From assembly GCA_003353845.1 (NCBI GenBank), contig PIVT01000001.1, positions 109,760 through 149,698 of the forward strand: DNA of 39,939 nt, in the 5' to 3' direction. This document shows positions 25,631-33,628 of the stretch, piece by piece. The notes under the pieces were generated by a model. The model saw nothing but the letters and a program-made list of their open reading frames with translations, searched no databases and was not told where the DNA came from. The DNA is from Pseudomonadota bacterium (GTDB taxonomy: Bacteria > Myxococcota_A > UBA9160 > JADFDR01). The translations under genes were made by a program, and so were the position numbers. The first letter of the stretch is position 1. The number at the start of each line of letters is the position of its first letter.

Positions 25631-26950
25631 ATGAGCCCACTCAAGCGAAATGAAATCGTTGCATTGGACAAGCGTTATCTATGGCACCCGTATACGGCCA
25701 TGGACGACTATCGAAGAGATGTAGATCCCTTGGTGATTCAATCTGCGTCGGGATCGCGCCTGATGGACGTGGATGGAAGAAGTTACATCGATGCCAATTC
25801 CTCGTGGTGGGTGAGTACGCTCGGACACAATCACCCTCGCATTGTCGTTGCCTTGGAAAAGCAAGCCCAAGACATGTGCCATGTTGCCTTGGCAGGGATT
25901 GCACACGAAGGTGCTGCTCGTCTCGCGCAAAAAATGGTGGAAGCGACTCCAGAGTCACTGGACTATGTGTTTTTTAGCGACAACGGTTCCACTGCTGTGG
26001 AAGTCGCAATGAAGCTGGCGCTGCAGTACTGGGCTCAAAATGGAAGACCTGAACGACAACGTTTCGTCGCCTTGGAAGAAGCTTTCCACGGCGAAACTTT
26101 AGGTGTCACTGCTCTGTGTGGAGTAGGCACTTTCAGCAATCTATTCAAAGAAACGACCCTGGAATCCTTTCGCGTCAAACCTCCTGTTGAAGAGGGAAAT
26201 CTCGATGCCTGTGTTGCTGAACTCGAGGAACTTTTCGATCAACAGGCGGATGTCATTGCGGCATTGGTATTAGAACCCATGGTTCAGGGTGCGGGCGGCA
26301 TGCGGATTTACCCTGCTGAGTATTTGCGGGCCGCACGTGAGTTGTGTGATCGACACGATATTTTTTTAATCCTGGATGAAGTGTTTACGGGCTATGGGCG
26401 AACGGGTCCTATGTGGGCCGTCGAGCATACGCAAAGTGGGAAGGATGTGGTTCAGCCGGACATGTTGTGCAGTGCCAAGGGATTTTCAGGTGGCACCCTG
26501 CCCATGTCCGCCACCCTGGCCAGCTCTCGAATTTACGATGGCTTTCTCGGAGGACGGGAACGCGCCTTTTATTACGGCCATTCTTTTTGCGGAAACCCTT
26601 TGGGCTGTGCAGTGGCCCTGGAGACCCTGTGTATTTTTGAAGAAGAGAAGATTCTCCAAAGAGCCGTGGCCAAAATCGAAAAGATTGCTCGTGCCTTTGG
26701 GCGCTTTACTGAACTTCCCGGTGTTGCCAGAACGCGCTCGCTGGGCATGATCGGTGCCTTGAATCTGGCAGGCGATTCAGGCTACCTGGCCCGAGCGGGT
26801 TGGGAAGTGTACGAAGAGGCGCGCAAACGAGGGGCTTATCTGCGTCCCATGGGAGACTTGGTGTACATCACACCTGCGCTGACCATCCCCGATGCGGATC
26901 TGGATGAACTGTTGGGAATTCTGGAAGAAAGTGTTCGCGCGATTGCCTAA
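25631..26950 (+). CDS. bioA: Adenosylmethionine-8-amino-7-oxononanoate aminotransferase
   Basis: PLP enzyme of biotin synthesis that converts KAPA to DAPA using SAM as amino donor. The 439 residues show the BioA-specific LWHPYTAM (residues 17-24) and NSSWWVSTLGHNHP, then FSDNGSTAVEVAMK, the cofactor Asp in LILDEVFTGYGRTG, and the Schiff-base Lys283 in LCSAKGFSGGTLPMSATL. The WHPYT and SGGTLPMSATL blocks separate it from other class III aminotransferases, including the one at 19086. Its ribosome site is weak. No BirA-type operator is visible in the short upstream gap, and no other bio genes are in the window. The stop codon touches the first of three 14 bp tandem repeats. Confidence 0.95.
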   Translation: MSPLKRNEIVALDKRYLWHPYTAMDDYRRDVDPLVIQSASGSRLMDVDGRSYIDANSSWWVSTLGHNHPRIVVALEKQAQDMCHVALAGIAHEGAARLAQKMVEATPESLDYVFFSDNGSTAVEVAMKLALQYWAQNGRPERQRFVALEEAFHGETLGVTALCGVGTFSNLFKETTLESFRVKPPVEEGNLDACVAELEELFDQQADVIAALVLEPMVQGAGGMRIYPAEYLRAARELCDRHDIFLILDEVFTGYGRTGPMWAVEHTQSGKDVVQPDMLCSAKGFSGGTLPMSATLASSRIYDGFLGGRERAFYYGHSFCGNPLGCAVALETLCIFEEEKILQRAVAKIEKIARAFGRFTELPGVARTRSLGMIGALNLAGDSGYLARAGWEVYEEARKRGAYLRPMGDLVYITPALTIPDADLDELLGILEESVRAIA

Positions 26951-26990
26951 GCGCCTTTTCCCAAGCGCCTTTCTCTAAACGCCTTTGCGG
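26949..26990. repeat. Three tandem 14 bp units between convergent bioA and sulfotransferase genes
   Basis: Units at 26949-26962, 26963-26976 and 26977-26990; consensus AAGCGCCTTTNNCN, conserved at about nine of fourteen positions. The first unit begins within the bioA stop codon, and the stop of the convergent sulfotransferase lies at the boundary of units 2 and 3, so the repeat spans both gene ends. Confidence 0.88.
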
Positions 26991-27562
26991 GATCGGTACA
27001 AGGTGCTCTCAACGGCGGAAGCCATTTCCTTTGCGTTGAGTTTCTCATCCAGAAAAGTGTTGACGCGCTTCGCTACTTTTAGTGGGTCCTCGATGGCATC
27101 GGCATACTCGACAGAGAGCACTTCGAAACTCGGTTGTTCGCCGAGCCAGTTGTCTACAATTTTGATGAGGCTCGGGAAAGCACTGCGTAGGGTTTCGTGA
27201 TCGGAGGAGGTGAGTGTCGGATGCAGTCTATCCATCATGCGTTGATGGGATTGCACGACTTCATCCAGATCGCGACGCATGATAATTATTTTGTAGCGTC
27301 CCTCGATGGGCAGGTGGCGCAGCAAGGGCGAGATGATCTTGACACATTTACCCGCGGCCTCTTCCAAGCACCGGGTATCCGACGACACGGATTTCACTGG
27401 CATGTATTCGTAGTAGCCCTTGGGGTTGCTTTCGTCGCTGGGACGCAACTCATCGACCAGAGCAGGAAGGCCTCCGGCTTCGAGCATTTGCATCATCATG
27501 GAGGTACCCGTACGCGGGAAGCCCGAAACAATGACGAGGGGTTCGCGCGTCGAAGCGCTCAT
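26975..27562 (-). CDS. Sulfotransferase-family protein, short form
   Basis: P-loop sulfotransferase-like protein of 195 residues. GFPRTGTSMMMQML (from residue 14) is the 5'-phosphosulfate-binding loop of PAPS-dependent enzymes, and IIMRRDLDEVVQSHQRMM fits the 3'-phosphate site with its Arg and Ser. It would transfer sulfate from PAPS to a hydroxyl or amine. At 195 residues it is shorter than most cytosolic sulfotransferases (about 250-300) but both cofactor motifs are intact. It overlaps the DUF6178 stop by four bases (ATGA), so the two are coupled. Its C-terminal codons are part of the 14 bp tandem repeat. Acceptor unknown. Confidence 0.83.
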   Translation of the reverse strand: MSASTREPLVIVSGFPRTGTSMMMQMLEAGGLPALVDELRPSDESNPKGYYEYMPVKSVSSDTRCLEEAAGKCVKIISPLLRHLPIEGRYKIIIMRRDLDEVVQSHQRMMDRLHPTLTSSDHETLRSAFPSLIKIVDNWLGEQPSFEVLSVEYADAIEDPLKVAKRVNTFLDEKLNAKEMASAVESTLYRSRKGV

Positions 27563-28707
27563 GATTTTGTGTTCCTCTGCTCATTGACACCGATTCGAAA
27601 CAGCCGATCCAGTGTGACGCGGCGCAAGAGATCCGAGGCGCTGGCTGGATGGGCTTCGGACAGCACGGTGAAGCCGAGGCTCGTTCCCTCGGCGGCCTTG
27701 GCAATGCAGTCAGGCAGCGTTTCGACATCTCCCAAAGGCAATTTCTCGGCCACTGCAACTTTGTTGGCCAGCGCGATGAAGGCAAAAAAGAAGGCGCTGC
27801 GTTCCGCCTCGTTCAAAAGCCCCGCGGCGCGGAAGATGGCGTACTCGCTGCCATCGGATCGAAGGGGCATGGGCGGAGCCCACACAGGCAATTTCCAGGC
27901 TTCCACATCCAAGGCGTTGATTTCTTCAGGCAGGGTCGTGCGCTCCTCGGTTTTGAGGTGGCCGTAGATAGACATGGACGTTTCCCAATCGGGGAAGCCC
28001 AGATCTTCCAGTCGTCCTTGACGCCAACGCAAAGAAAACTCTTCATTCTCGGTCGGGAGTTCGTGAATGACGGCTTGCATGAGGCGGAAGTACAGCCAGT
28101 AGTCTTCGGTAAAGAGCAACTTGCTCAGTCGCAGAATGGTTTCGAGATCATCCTTTTCTTCGCGAGCCGCAAAGTAGAACTGACCGTCGATGGTTTGTGC
28201 TCCGACGGGTGGCTGCCAGTCGTCGTTGCTTTCGCTGTCGGGAGGTTTGAGGTCAACGATCAGGCGTTTGAGCAGGTAAAGATAAAGCAGCTCAGTATCC
28301 ATGCTTTGCGTGATGCGTACCAAAGTGGTATCGCCGGCGTGAGCCAGGGCATCCATCCAGGTATCAAATTTCGCGAGATCGAAGTCCAATCCTTGCCATG
28401 CGTCTAAATCCAAGGAGGCAATGAGTTGCTCGTTGGTAGCCGAGGCCAGGATCCATCCTGCATCGTGCAAGCCCACAGCCTTGGCCGTGAAGCAAAGTTC
28501 GGCGTCGGGCAGCAAGGCGATGGCTCTTTCGGGGTGCTCCAAGAGCTTGAGCAACTCTTCGCGACGATGGGCCGGAGCACGACAGACCAAGGCCACGATA
28601 TTTTCCACGGGCTGAGCGTCCAGCAGCGCTTGGGCGCGCGCAAGATCGGATTGGCTCAAATTGAGCACTTCGGCGACATCGGGATCGAGGGCAGGGCTAG
28701 AACTCAT
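27559..28707 (-). CDS. DUF6178-like protein of unknown function
   Basis: Acidic soluble protein of 382 residues that resembles the DUF6178 family found mainly in deltaproteobacteria. Seen: a helical N-terminus (LLDAQPVENIVALVCRAPAHRREELLKLL), LPDAELCFTAKAVGLHDAGWILASATNEQLIASLDLDAW, and TELLYLYLLKRLIVDL. There is no signal peptide, transmembrane helix or catalytic motif that I recognise. The stop overlaps the short sulfotransferase start (ATGA), and another sulfotransferase lies upstream on the same strand (84 bp gap). The DUF assignment is from memory of the family pattern and moderately sure; the function is unknown. Confidence 0.72.
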   Translation of the reverse strand: MSSSPALDPDVAEVLNLSQSDLARAQALLDAQPVENIVALVCRAPAHRREELLKLLEHPERAIALLPDAELCFTAKAVGLHDAGWILASATNEQLIASLDLDAWQGLDFDLAKFDTWMDALAHAGDTTLVRITQSMDTELLYLYLLKRLIVDLKPPDSESNDDWQPPVGAQTIDGQFYFAAREEKDDLETILRLSKLLFTEDYWLYFRLMQAVIHELPTENEEFSLRWRQGRLEDLGFPDWETSMSIYGHLKTEERTTLPEEINALDVEAWKLPVWAPPMPLRSDGSEYAIFRAAGLLNEAERSAFFFAFIALANKVAVAEKLPLGDVETLPDCIAKAAEGTSLGFTVLSEAHPASASDLLRRVTLDRLFRIGVNEQRNTKS

Positions 28708-28791
28708 GGCGGAACAGAGTAGCGTAGGAATCCATGGCTGCAGCCGACAAAGAAGAAGAGCTCCAGGGGGCCTGTCCTGTGTAGCGCTTCT

Positions 28792-29946
28792 TTATGAAGT
28801 GCCGAGCTCAAATCGATCGATGTAGCTCGCCAGGCGGTCCTTGACCTTGTCGGCGCTGAGTCCGTACTGCTCCAGGGTGTAGCGATGCGAGCCGTGCTTG
28901 CCTTTGGGGTTGTTTTCCACTTGATCCACCAGGGCGGCTTCGGCCTCTGCGCTGAGCTCGATGTTGAATTGATTGTAAATGCCTCTCGCACTGGCGAGAG
29001 GGTTCGAAACGAATTCCTCGAAGCGCACATCGACGAAGCAGCCGGGGTCTGAATGGTCGCGAGCTTCCAGACCGCGTTCCAAAGAGCGCGCCAGGTACTC
29101 AAGTACCGTGGGCCCCAAGTCTTTGGGATCTGAAAACCCACGACTCTGAAACAGGGCTTCCATCATGCTGCAATAGGAGGGAATCGATTCCAAAGGGTTG
29201 CGATGGGTAACGATGATGCAGACGTCGGGAAACAGATCGACCAATACATCCATGGCCCAGAGGTGCCCAGGTGATTTGAGGAGCCAGCGCTCGCCCGGCC
29301 GCTGCCATTGCAGCATTTTGAGCAGGTCGCGGTAATAGGCATAGGGCGCGTGGAGATCCTGTTGCTGAAACCAGGTCTGGTAGGGTTCGAGCAGTACTTC
29401 GAGGCCGATGTGGACATGGCAAAAGGTATAGGCCAGGGGGATGACGCACTCTTCGGGTACGTCGGCACCCGCGAAGTGAATCTTGGTAAAATCGGGATCC
29501 TTTTCGCGCATGCGATCGTAGCTTGCTTTGATCGCCAAGTAGCGCGGGTCGGGTTGCCCTTCTTCCAGATCTTCCAAAGGGTCAGGGAAGATGCCTTCCC
29601 AAAGCAGTAAGGGCCGCGTGGCCGGGTCGCGCCCCAGTAGATTGAACAGGGCCGAGGTTCCTGTGCGCGGCAAACCGACGAGAACCATGGGTCGTCGAAT
29701 TTCTTCTTGGAGAATCTCGGGGTGGCGGGTTAGCGCCGCTTGTACGCGCAAGCGTGTTTCTAATAATTGAACCACGCGTCGCCAGTTGATTTTGCGACCT
29801 TTCTCGCTCAGGCCCGCAGATGTGTCGTAGGTTTTCAAGAGGACACGCAGGCCCTCCCGAAAATCATCGCCACCGAAATCAGAAAGCCCCGTAGCTTCCC
29901 TGGCTTTTTCAATCACTACGTCTTCATTGAAAAGAAACTCACTCAT
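28792..29946 (-). CDS. PAPS-dependent sulfotransferase (Sulfotransfer_3-like)
   Basis: Sulfotransferase of 384 residues from the ATG at 29946, which overlaps the end of the DUF1214 gene by eight bases; a longer frame to 30042 runs into that gene and is rejected. An N-terminal helical region (about 1-85) precedes the 5'-phosphosulfate loop VLVGLPRTGTSALF (residues 88-101). WLLKSPGHLWAMDVL and VTHRNPLESIPSYCSMM carry the 3'-phosphate-binding residues. A family trait is a C-terminal KHGSHRYTLEQYGLS segment. It sits with a DUF1214 protein, a pairing I recall from actinobacterial and other lipid/steroid-using genomes. The acceptor is unknown, perhaps a hydrophobic alcohol. Confidence 0.9.
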   Translation of the reverse strand: MSEFLFNEDVVIEKAREATGLSDFGGDDFREGLRVLLKTYDTSAGLSEKGRKINWRRVVQLLETRLRVQAALTRHPEILQEEIRRPMVLVGLPRTGTSALFNLLGRDPATRPLLLWEGIFPDPLEDLEEGQPDPRYLAIKASYDRMREKDPDFTKIHFAGADVPEECVIPLAYTFCHVHIGLEVLLEPYQTWFQQQDLHAPYAYYRDLLKMLQWQRPGERWLLKSPGHLWAMDVLVDLFPDVCIIVTHRNPLESIPSYCSMMEALFQSRGFSDPKDLGPTVLEYLARSLERGLEARDHSDPGCFVDVRFEEFVSNPLASARGIYNQFNIELSAEAEAALVDQVENNPKGKHGSHRYTLEQYGLSADKVKDRLASYIDRFELGTS

Positions 29947-31045
29947 TGCGCAAGTCTGCCAGCTTGACCACGCGTGTCTTTGGTTGTGGATGTTCCTCGG
30001 CTCGGATCCAACGCCAACACATCGTGCCAAAAAGATGCTCACAGGTGTTAAGCCAATTGGGCACGCCCGGATCTTCGTGGGCGATGACGATGCGAATGGA
30101 ACCGTCTTTCTCGGGCACGGCTGTGTGTTTGTTCATGTGGACTTGGAAGTAGCGATAATCCAAGGACTCCAGCCAGTGATTGGCCAATTGAAAATTCCAG
30201 TAGTCGCATTGGGGTGGCGTCACTTCGATGACCAGGGCTTCGTCGGGCGCGAGCTGCCAGTAGCTGTGGTAGTAGGCAATGTTGGGGTCGCCACCAGCGA
30301 TGCGCGCCCGTTCGGGATCGAAGCGGGGAAGGGTGTTCATGCCGTCTCGAAACTCTTCGGCCCAATTGGCAAAGATGGCGGAGCATCCTTTGACGAATTG
30401 AGCTGCCGAGGCCAGAGAGCGGTCCACGCGTACCGGATCGAGATGGCGCGGTTGCCCGGGCCCATCGATGCGTTGGATCTTGATGGTGGCGGGCACTTCG
30501 TTGACATGGTCCAAGCGTGTTTGTCGGGTGATTAACGCGCGGCTGTCTTCGCGCATGGGAAGCCAGTTCCCCGGATGCTCTTTCGCACTCATGATGATTT
30601 CAAAATTACCATCCGCATCGGTTTCGATGTCTTGGGCTTCCAGGTAGCCCGTGGTTTCCAATGTTCCGGTAGCTCCGTAATTACCGGCTTGTGTGCCAAA
30701 GCCCAAGTAGTGAACGGATCCGCGATTGCCCGTGATGCGATAGCTGAAGCTGCCGTCGATGGGTGCGTTGCCATAAATATTGTCAGGGTTGTCCATGCCC
30801 AGCTTGATGGTCTCGTGCGCGGTGCGATGTACTTCAGGCGCTTGAGTATCCGCAGCTTCGACAAAGGTTTCGAGAGCTGCGCGCGTGAGGCGGCTTAAGT
30901 AACGCCAACCTTCGGCCCGGCTCAAGGCATCGCCGGGCGAAGATTCTCGCAGGACCACAGCGCCCGCTTCTTTTAGGGTGTCGCAGAAGTCATTCCAGCT
31001 CTCGCCGCTCACGATGCGATCAATGGAATCTTGTTTGTCCGCCAT
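29939..31045 (-). CDS. DUF1214 domain-containing protein
   Basis: Protein of 368 residues with a C-terminal DUF1214 domain, recognised by VTPPQCDYWNFQLANHWLESLDYR, the HMNKHTA turn and VIAHEDPGVPNWLNTCEH. The N-terminal half includes LSRLTRAALETFVEAAD and NIYGNAPIDGSFSYRITGNRG, also usual in these proteins. No catalytic residues are established for this family that I know of. There is no signal peptide. It is the first gene of a minus-strand run, followed with an eight-base overlap by a sulfotransferase, which suggests a joint task. The divergent Nudix gene starts about 150 bp away. Confidence 0.87.
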   Translation of the reverse strand: MADKQDSIDRIVSGESWNDFCDTLKEAGAVVLRESSPGDALSRAEGWRYLSRLTRAALETFVEAADTQAPEVHRTAHETIKLGMDNPDNIYGNAPIDGSFSYRITGNRGSVHYLGFGTQAGNYGATGTLETTGYLEAQDIETDADGNFEIIMSAKEHPGNWLPMREDSRALITRQTRLDHVNEVPATIKIQRIDGPGQPRHLDPVRVDRSLASAAQFVKGCSAIFANWAEEFRDGMNTLPRFDPERARIAGGDPNIAYYHSYWQLAPDEALVIEVTPPQCDYWNFQLANHWLESLDYRYFQVHMNKHTAVPEKDGSIRIVIAHEDPGVPNWLNTCEHLFGTMCWRWIRAEEHPQPKTRVVKLADLRNE

Positions 31046-31194
31046 TACTCAACTCCTTTGAAATTTACTGAACGCCTTTCACTTCGGGGCCATTGCGCTC
31101 GTGGCCGGTTCGACATGTTGACAGGTTTTAGCTCGTGAGGCGAGTTCCTCTGCCAAGCTCCGGCGCCGGGCAGAAACACGCTATATTCCCCTTC

Positions 31195-31929
31195 ATGCCT
31201 AGGATCGACTACATACGTGAGGCGCTGTGCGAAGCCCGTCCCCGAGTACGCTCGGTGCGTGGCAAGCGCCACGCTTGCGTGGCCGCCGTGCTGAGATCGG
31301 GCGTCGAGGATCCCAATATCCCGGAGATCCTCATCATTCGTCGCACCGAGCGCGAGGGCGATCCCTGGTCGGGACATATGGCTTTTCCAGGTGGGCGCTC
31401 CGACCCCGGCGATATCTCGCCTCGCTTTACGGCGGAGCGGGAAACACTTGAAGAAGTGGGGCTGGATCTAGCCGTTGCAGAGTACTTGGGCCGGTTGGAT
31501 GATATGGCGGCCAAGGGCTCACCCATGGTGATCTCGGGCTTCGTCTACCATATAGAAAGAGGGAACTCTCAACTCACTCTAGAGCAGAGCGAAGTGCACG
31601 AAGGTTTTTGGGTCAGTTTGAGTGATTTGATCGATCCCGAGGCCCATGTCCGGTACGGGTACAAGCCCGCAGGCCCGGATTGGCATTTCCCGGGCATCGC
31701 GCTGGCTGAGAGCGACGATGAGAGCGTTATCTGGGGCTTAACCTACGCATTTCTTGAGCAGCTACTGAGTTTTACCGATAAAGGGCTACCCTCTTCCCAG
31801 CCCTGGTTTCGCTCATTACGCATCGGAGAATGGGAAAAATGGGAAAACAGAGAGCAGATTGCTACAGAATTAGTGAAACGCATCGAGAAAATTGAGCAAA
31901 CAGACGACAGGGAAGGAGGAGATCAGTGA
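31195..31929 (+). CDS. Nudix hydrolase, CoA pyrophosphatase-like
   Basis: Hydrolyses a nucleoside diphosphate derivative, probably CoA or an acyl-CoA, to phosphopantetheine and 3',5'-ADP. The protein has 244 residues from the ATG at 31195. The extended motif ILIIRRTEREGDPWSGHMA, then FPGGRSDPGD, leads into the Nudix helix FTAERETLEEVGL with the catalytic Glu residues. This spacing is that of the CoA-pyrophosphatase group. A GTG at 31135 is in frame but adds poorly conserved residues; TATATT ends seven bases before the ATG, so a leaderless message is possible. The stop shares GTGA with the next gene. Confidence 0.85.
   Translation: MPRIDYIREALCEARPRVRSVRGKRHACVAAVLRSGVEDPNIPEILIIRRTEREGDPWSGHMAFPGGRSDPGDISPRFTAERETLEEVGLDLAVAEYLGRLDDMAAKGSPMVISGFVYHIERGNSQLTLEQSEVHEGFWVSLSDLIDPEAHVRYGYKPAGPDWHFPGIALAESDDESVIWGLTYAFLEQLLSFTDKGLPSSQPWFRSLRIGEWEKWENREQIATELVKRIEKIEQTDDREGGDQ
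31914..31921 (+). promoter_or_regulatory. Strong ribosome site for the DUF815 ATPase
   Basis: GGAAGGAGG directly precedes the GTG at 31926 inside the last codons of the Nudix gene, and the start shares GTGA with the Nudix stop. This fixes GTG as the start and indicates translational coupling. Confidence 0.75.
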
Positions 31930-32864
31930 GCGAACCCACCTCCCCCTTTGCCATATTGTTGGAAAAGTTCTGGCTCGATTGGCGTGAACGATTCTCTCGT
32001 GTAGATCGCCTGCTGAAACTCGGTGTCGATGTCTTAGAGGATCAAGTTCCACAAGAGTTCCCTCCCGGATTCTTCGACGATCACCTGGCCTTTCGCTGGG
32101 ATGGAAGTCGAGGCGTGGGCCATCTGCATCCCATTCAGTTTTCCGAGCCCGTGAGCTTGGATGAGTTGATCGGCGTTGAACGTTCCATCAACCGCTTCAC
32201 CCGCAACATTGAACAGTTTGTTTCAGGCTTTCCCGCCAATCACGTCTTGCTCTACGGGGAGCGTGGTACGGGCAAATCTACGGCCGTGCGGGCTTTGCTA
32301 CCGCGTTTTGGCTCTAGACGGTTGCGTATTGTCGAGGTGGTCAAGAAGGATTTGATTCACCTGCCAAACGTGTTGAAGGCTCTATCCGGTGTAGATCATA
32401 AATTTCTGATTTTCTGCGATGACCTTAGCTTTGACGAGGGCGAATCCGGATTCCGTGAACTCAAGGCGGCTCTCGAAGGCAGCTTGGAGGCCCCACCCCA
32501 AAACATCAAGATCGTGGTCACGAGTAACCGTCGACACTTGATGCCCGAGTACATGTCGGAGAATCGAGAGGTACGGCTGGACCCCCAAGGCGAGCTGCGC
32601 CTGTCGGAATCCCTGGAAGAAAAGCTAGCCTTGGCTGACCGATTCGGTTTGGCTCTGCGTTTTACGAGTTTTGATCAAGAGACTTACTTGGAAATCGTGA
32701 ATCACTACATCGAGAAGGCGAAGCTCGACTTGCCAGAACATGAGGTTCGCGCGCGAGCGCTGCGCTTCGCCTTGGATCGCTCCAGCCGATCGGGCCGAAC
32801 GGCCAAGCAATTCGTCGATGATCTCGCCGGTCGAGTAGGTTTGGGCGAAGGTTTTTCTTCTTAG
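31926..32864 (+). CDS. DUF815-family AAA+ ATPase
   Basis: Cytoplasmic ATPase of 312 residues (DUF815/PF05673-like). Walker A is GERGTGKST (residues 111-119), Walker B LIFCDDLSF (Asp165-Asp166), and a sensor-1-like VTSNRRHLMPEYM follows. A conserved SLDELIGVERSINRFTRNIEQF helix precedes the P-loop, and the C-terminal RSGRTAKQFVDDLAG fits a sensor-2 region. The family is widespread but its substrate is unknown; it may act as an unfoldase or regulator. The GTG start overlaps the Nudix stop and has a strong ribosome site. Confidence 0.9.
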   Translation: MSEPTSPFAILLEKFWLDWRERFSRVDRLLKLGVDVLEDQVPQEFPPGFFDDHLAFRWDGSRGVGHLHPIQFSEPVSLDELIGVERSINRFTRNIEQFVSGFPANHVLLYGERGTGKSTAVRALLPRFGSRRLRIVEVVKKDLIHLPNVLKALSGVDHKFLIFCDDLSFDEGESGFRELKAALEGSLEAPPQNIKIVVTSNRRHLMPEYMSENREVRLDPQGELRLSESLEEKLALADRFGLALRFTSFDQETYLEIVNHYIEKAKLDLPEHEVRARALRFALDRSSRSGRTAKQFVDDLAGRVGLGEGFSS

Positions 32865-32967
32865 TCACTTCTTCAGACAAGGGTGGGCAGTGCGGGCATG
32901 AGTGGGCATACTCCTCTCAGCATGTTAGAAAACCGATTTGAGACAGGCATAATAAGGAAGCAAGAAG
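32865..32967 (+). other. Intergenic region before pyrE with three GGGCA repeats
   Basis: GGGCA occurs at 32885-32889, 32894-32898 and 32904-32908, about one helical turn apart. This could be a weak protein site or chance. ATAATA near 32950 may be a -10 element without a clear -35. Confidence 0.3.
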
Positions 32968-33567
32968 ATGAGTGACGCTGTGGAACGAAACCTCGCGCTG
33001 GCTAAAATTTTAATTGAGTACTCCTGTCTTGAAGCCAAGAACGAGGAAGATTACTTCGAACTCACCTCAGGCCAGCGCAGCCGCACCTATTTCGATTGTC
33101 AGATTACAGCCGCACGCACCGAGGCCATGCCTTTAATCGGACACGCTTTTATCCAGGAATTTGATCGCCTGGGCATTCAGGCCGATGCCGTGGGAGGGCT
33201 CACGCGTGGCGCCGATCCCATTGCGCAATCCGTCGCCTATACCTCTTTGCACTTCGGTCCCTTATTGCAGATGTTCAGCGTGCGCAAAGAGCAAAAGGCC
33301 CACGGAACCAGGCGTTGGATCGAGGGGTATTGTGAAAAAGGCGGTCGCATCGTGTTGGTCGATGACGTGGCCACCAGCGGCGGTTCCATGGTGAAGGCGG
33401 TTGAGCGCTGCCAGTTGGAGGGACTCAAGATTGTGGGAGCCGTAGTTTTGGTGGATCGGGAAGAGGGCGGTATGAAGACCATTTCCGATGCCTTACCGGG
33501 GATTCCGACGGGTTCGGTGTTCTCGCGATCAGAGATTGAGACTTTCCAAGCGAAGTTGCGCAAGTAA
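32968..33567 (+). CDS. pyrE: Orotate phosphoribosyltransferase
   Basis: Joins orotate to PRPP to give OMP in pyrimidine synthesis. The 199-residue protein has YFELTSGQRSRTYFDC near the N-terminus, the flexible catalytic loop with FSVRKEQKAHGTRRWIEG, and the PRPP-binding motif RIVLVDDVATSGGSM (about residues 126-140). Length and motif order are normal. AAGGAAGCAAGAAG precedes the ATG. It is followed after 61 bp by the DsbA-like lipoprotein gene, with no obvious terminator between them. Confidence 0.93.
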   Translation: MSDAVERNLALAKILIEYSCLEAKNEEDYFELTSGQRSRTYFDCQITAARTEAMPLIGHAFIQEFDRLGIQADAVGGLTRGADPIAQSVAYTSLHFGPLLQMFSVRKEQKAHGTRRWIEGYCEKGGRIVLVDDVATSGGSMVKAVERCQLEGLKIVGAVVLVDREEGGMKTISDALPGIPTGSVFSRSEIETFQAKLRK

Positions 33568-33628
33568 GACGACCTTCCTTTGGCTGCGGCATCTAACGAG
33601 ATGAACCATGCATGACAGAGGAGATCCG

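Noticed and set aside
31045-31377. 110-residue minus-strand frame abutting the DUF1214 gene
   Set aside because: It is antisense to the start of the Nudix gene and has no recognisable domain; the Nudix reading is strongly supported.
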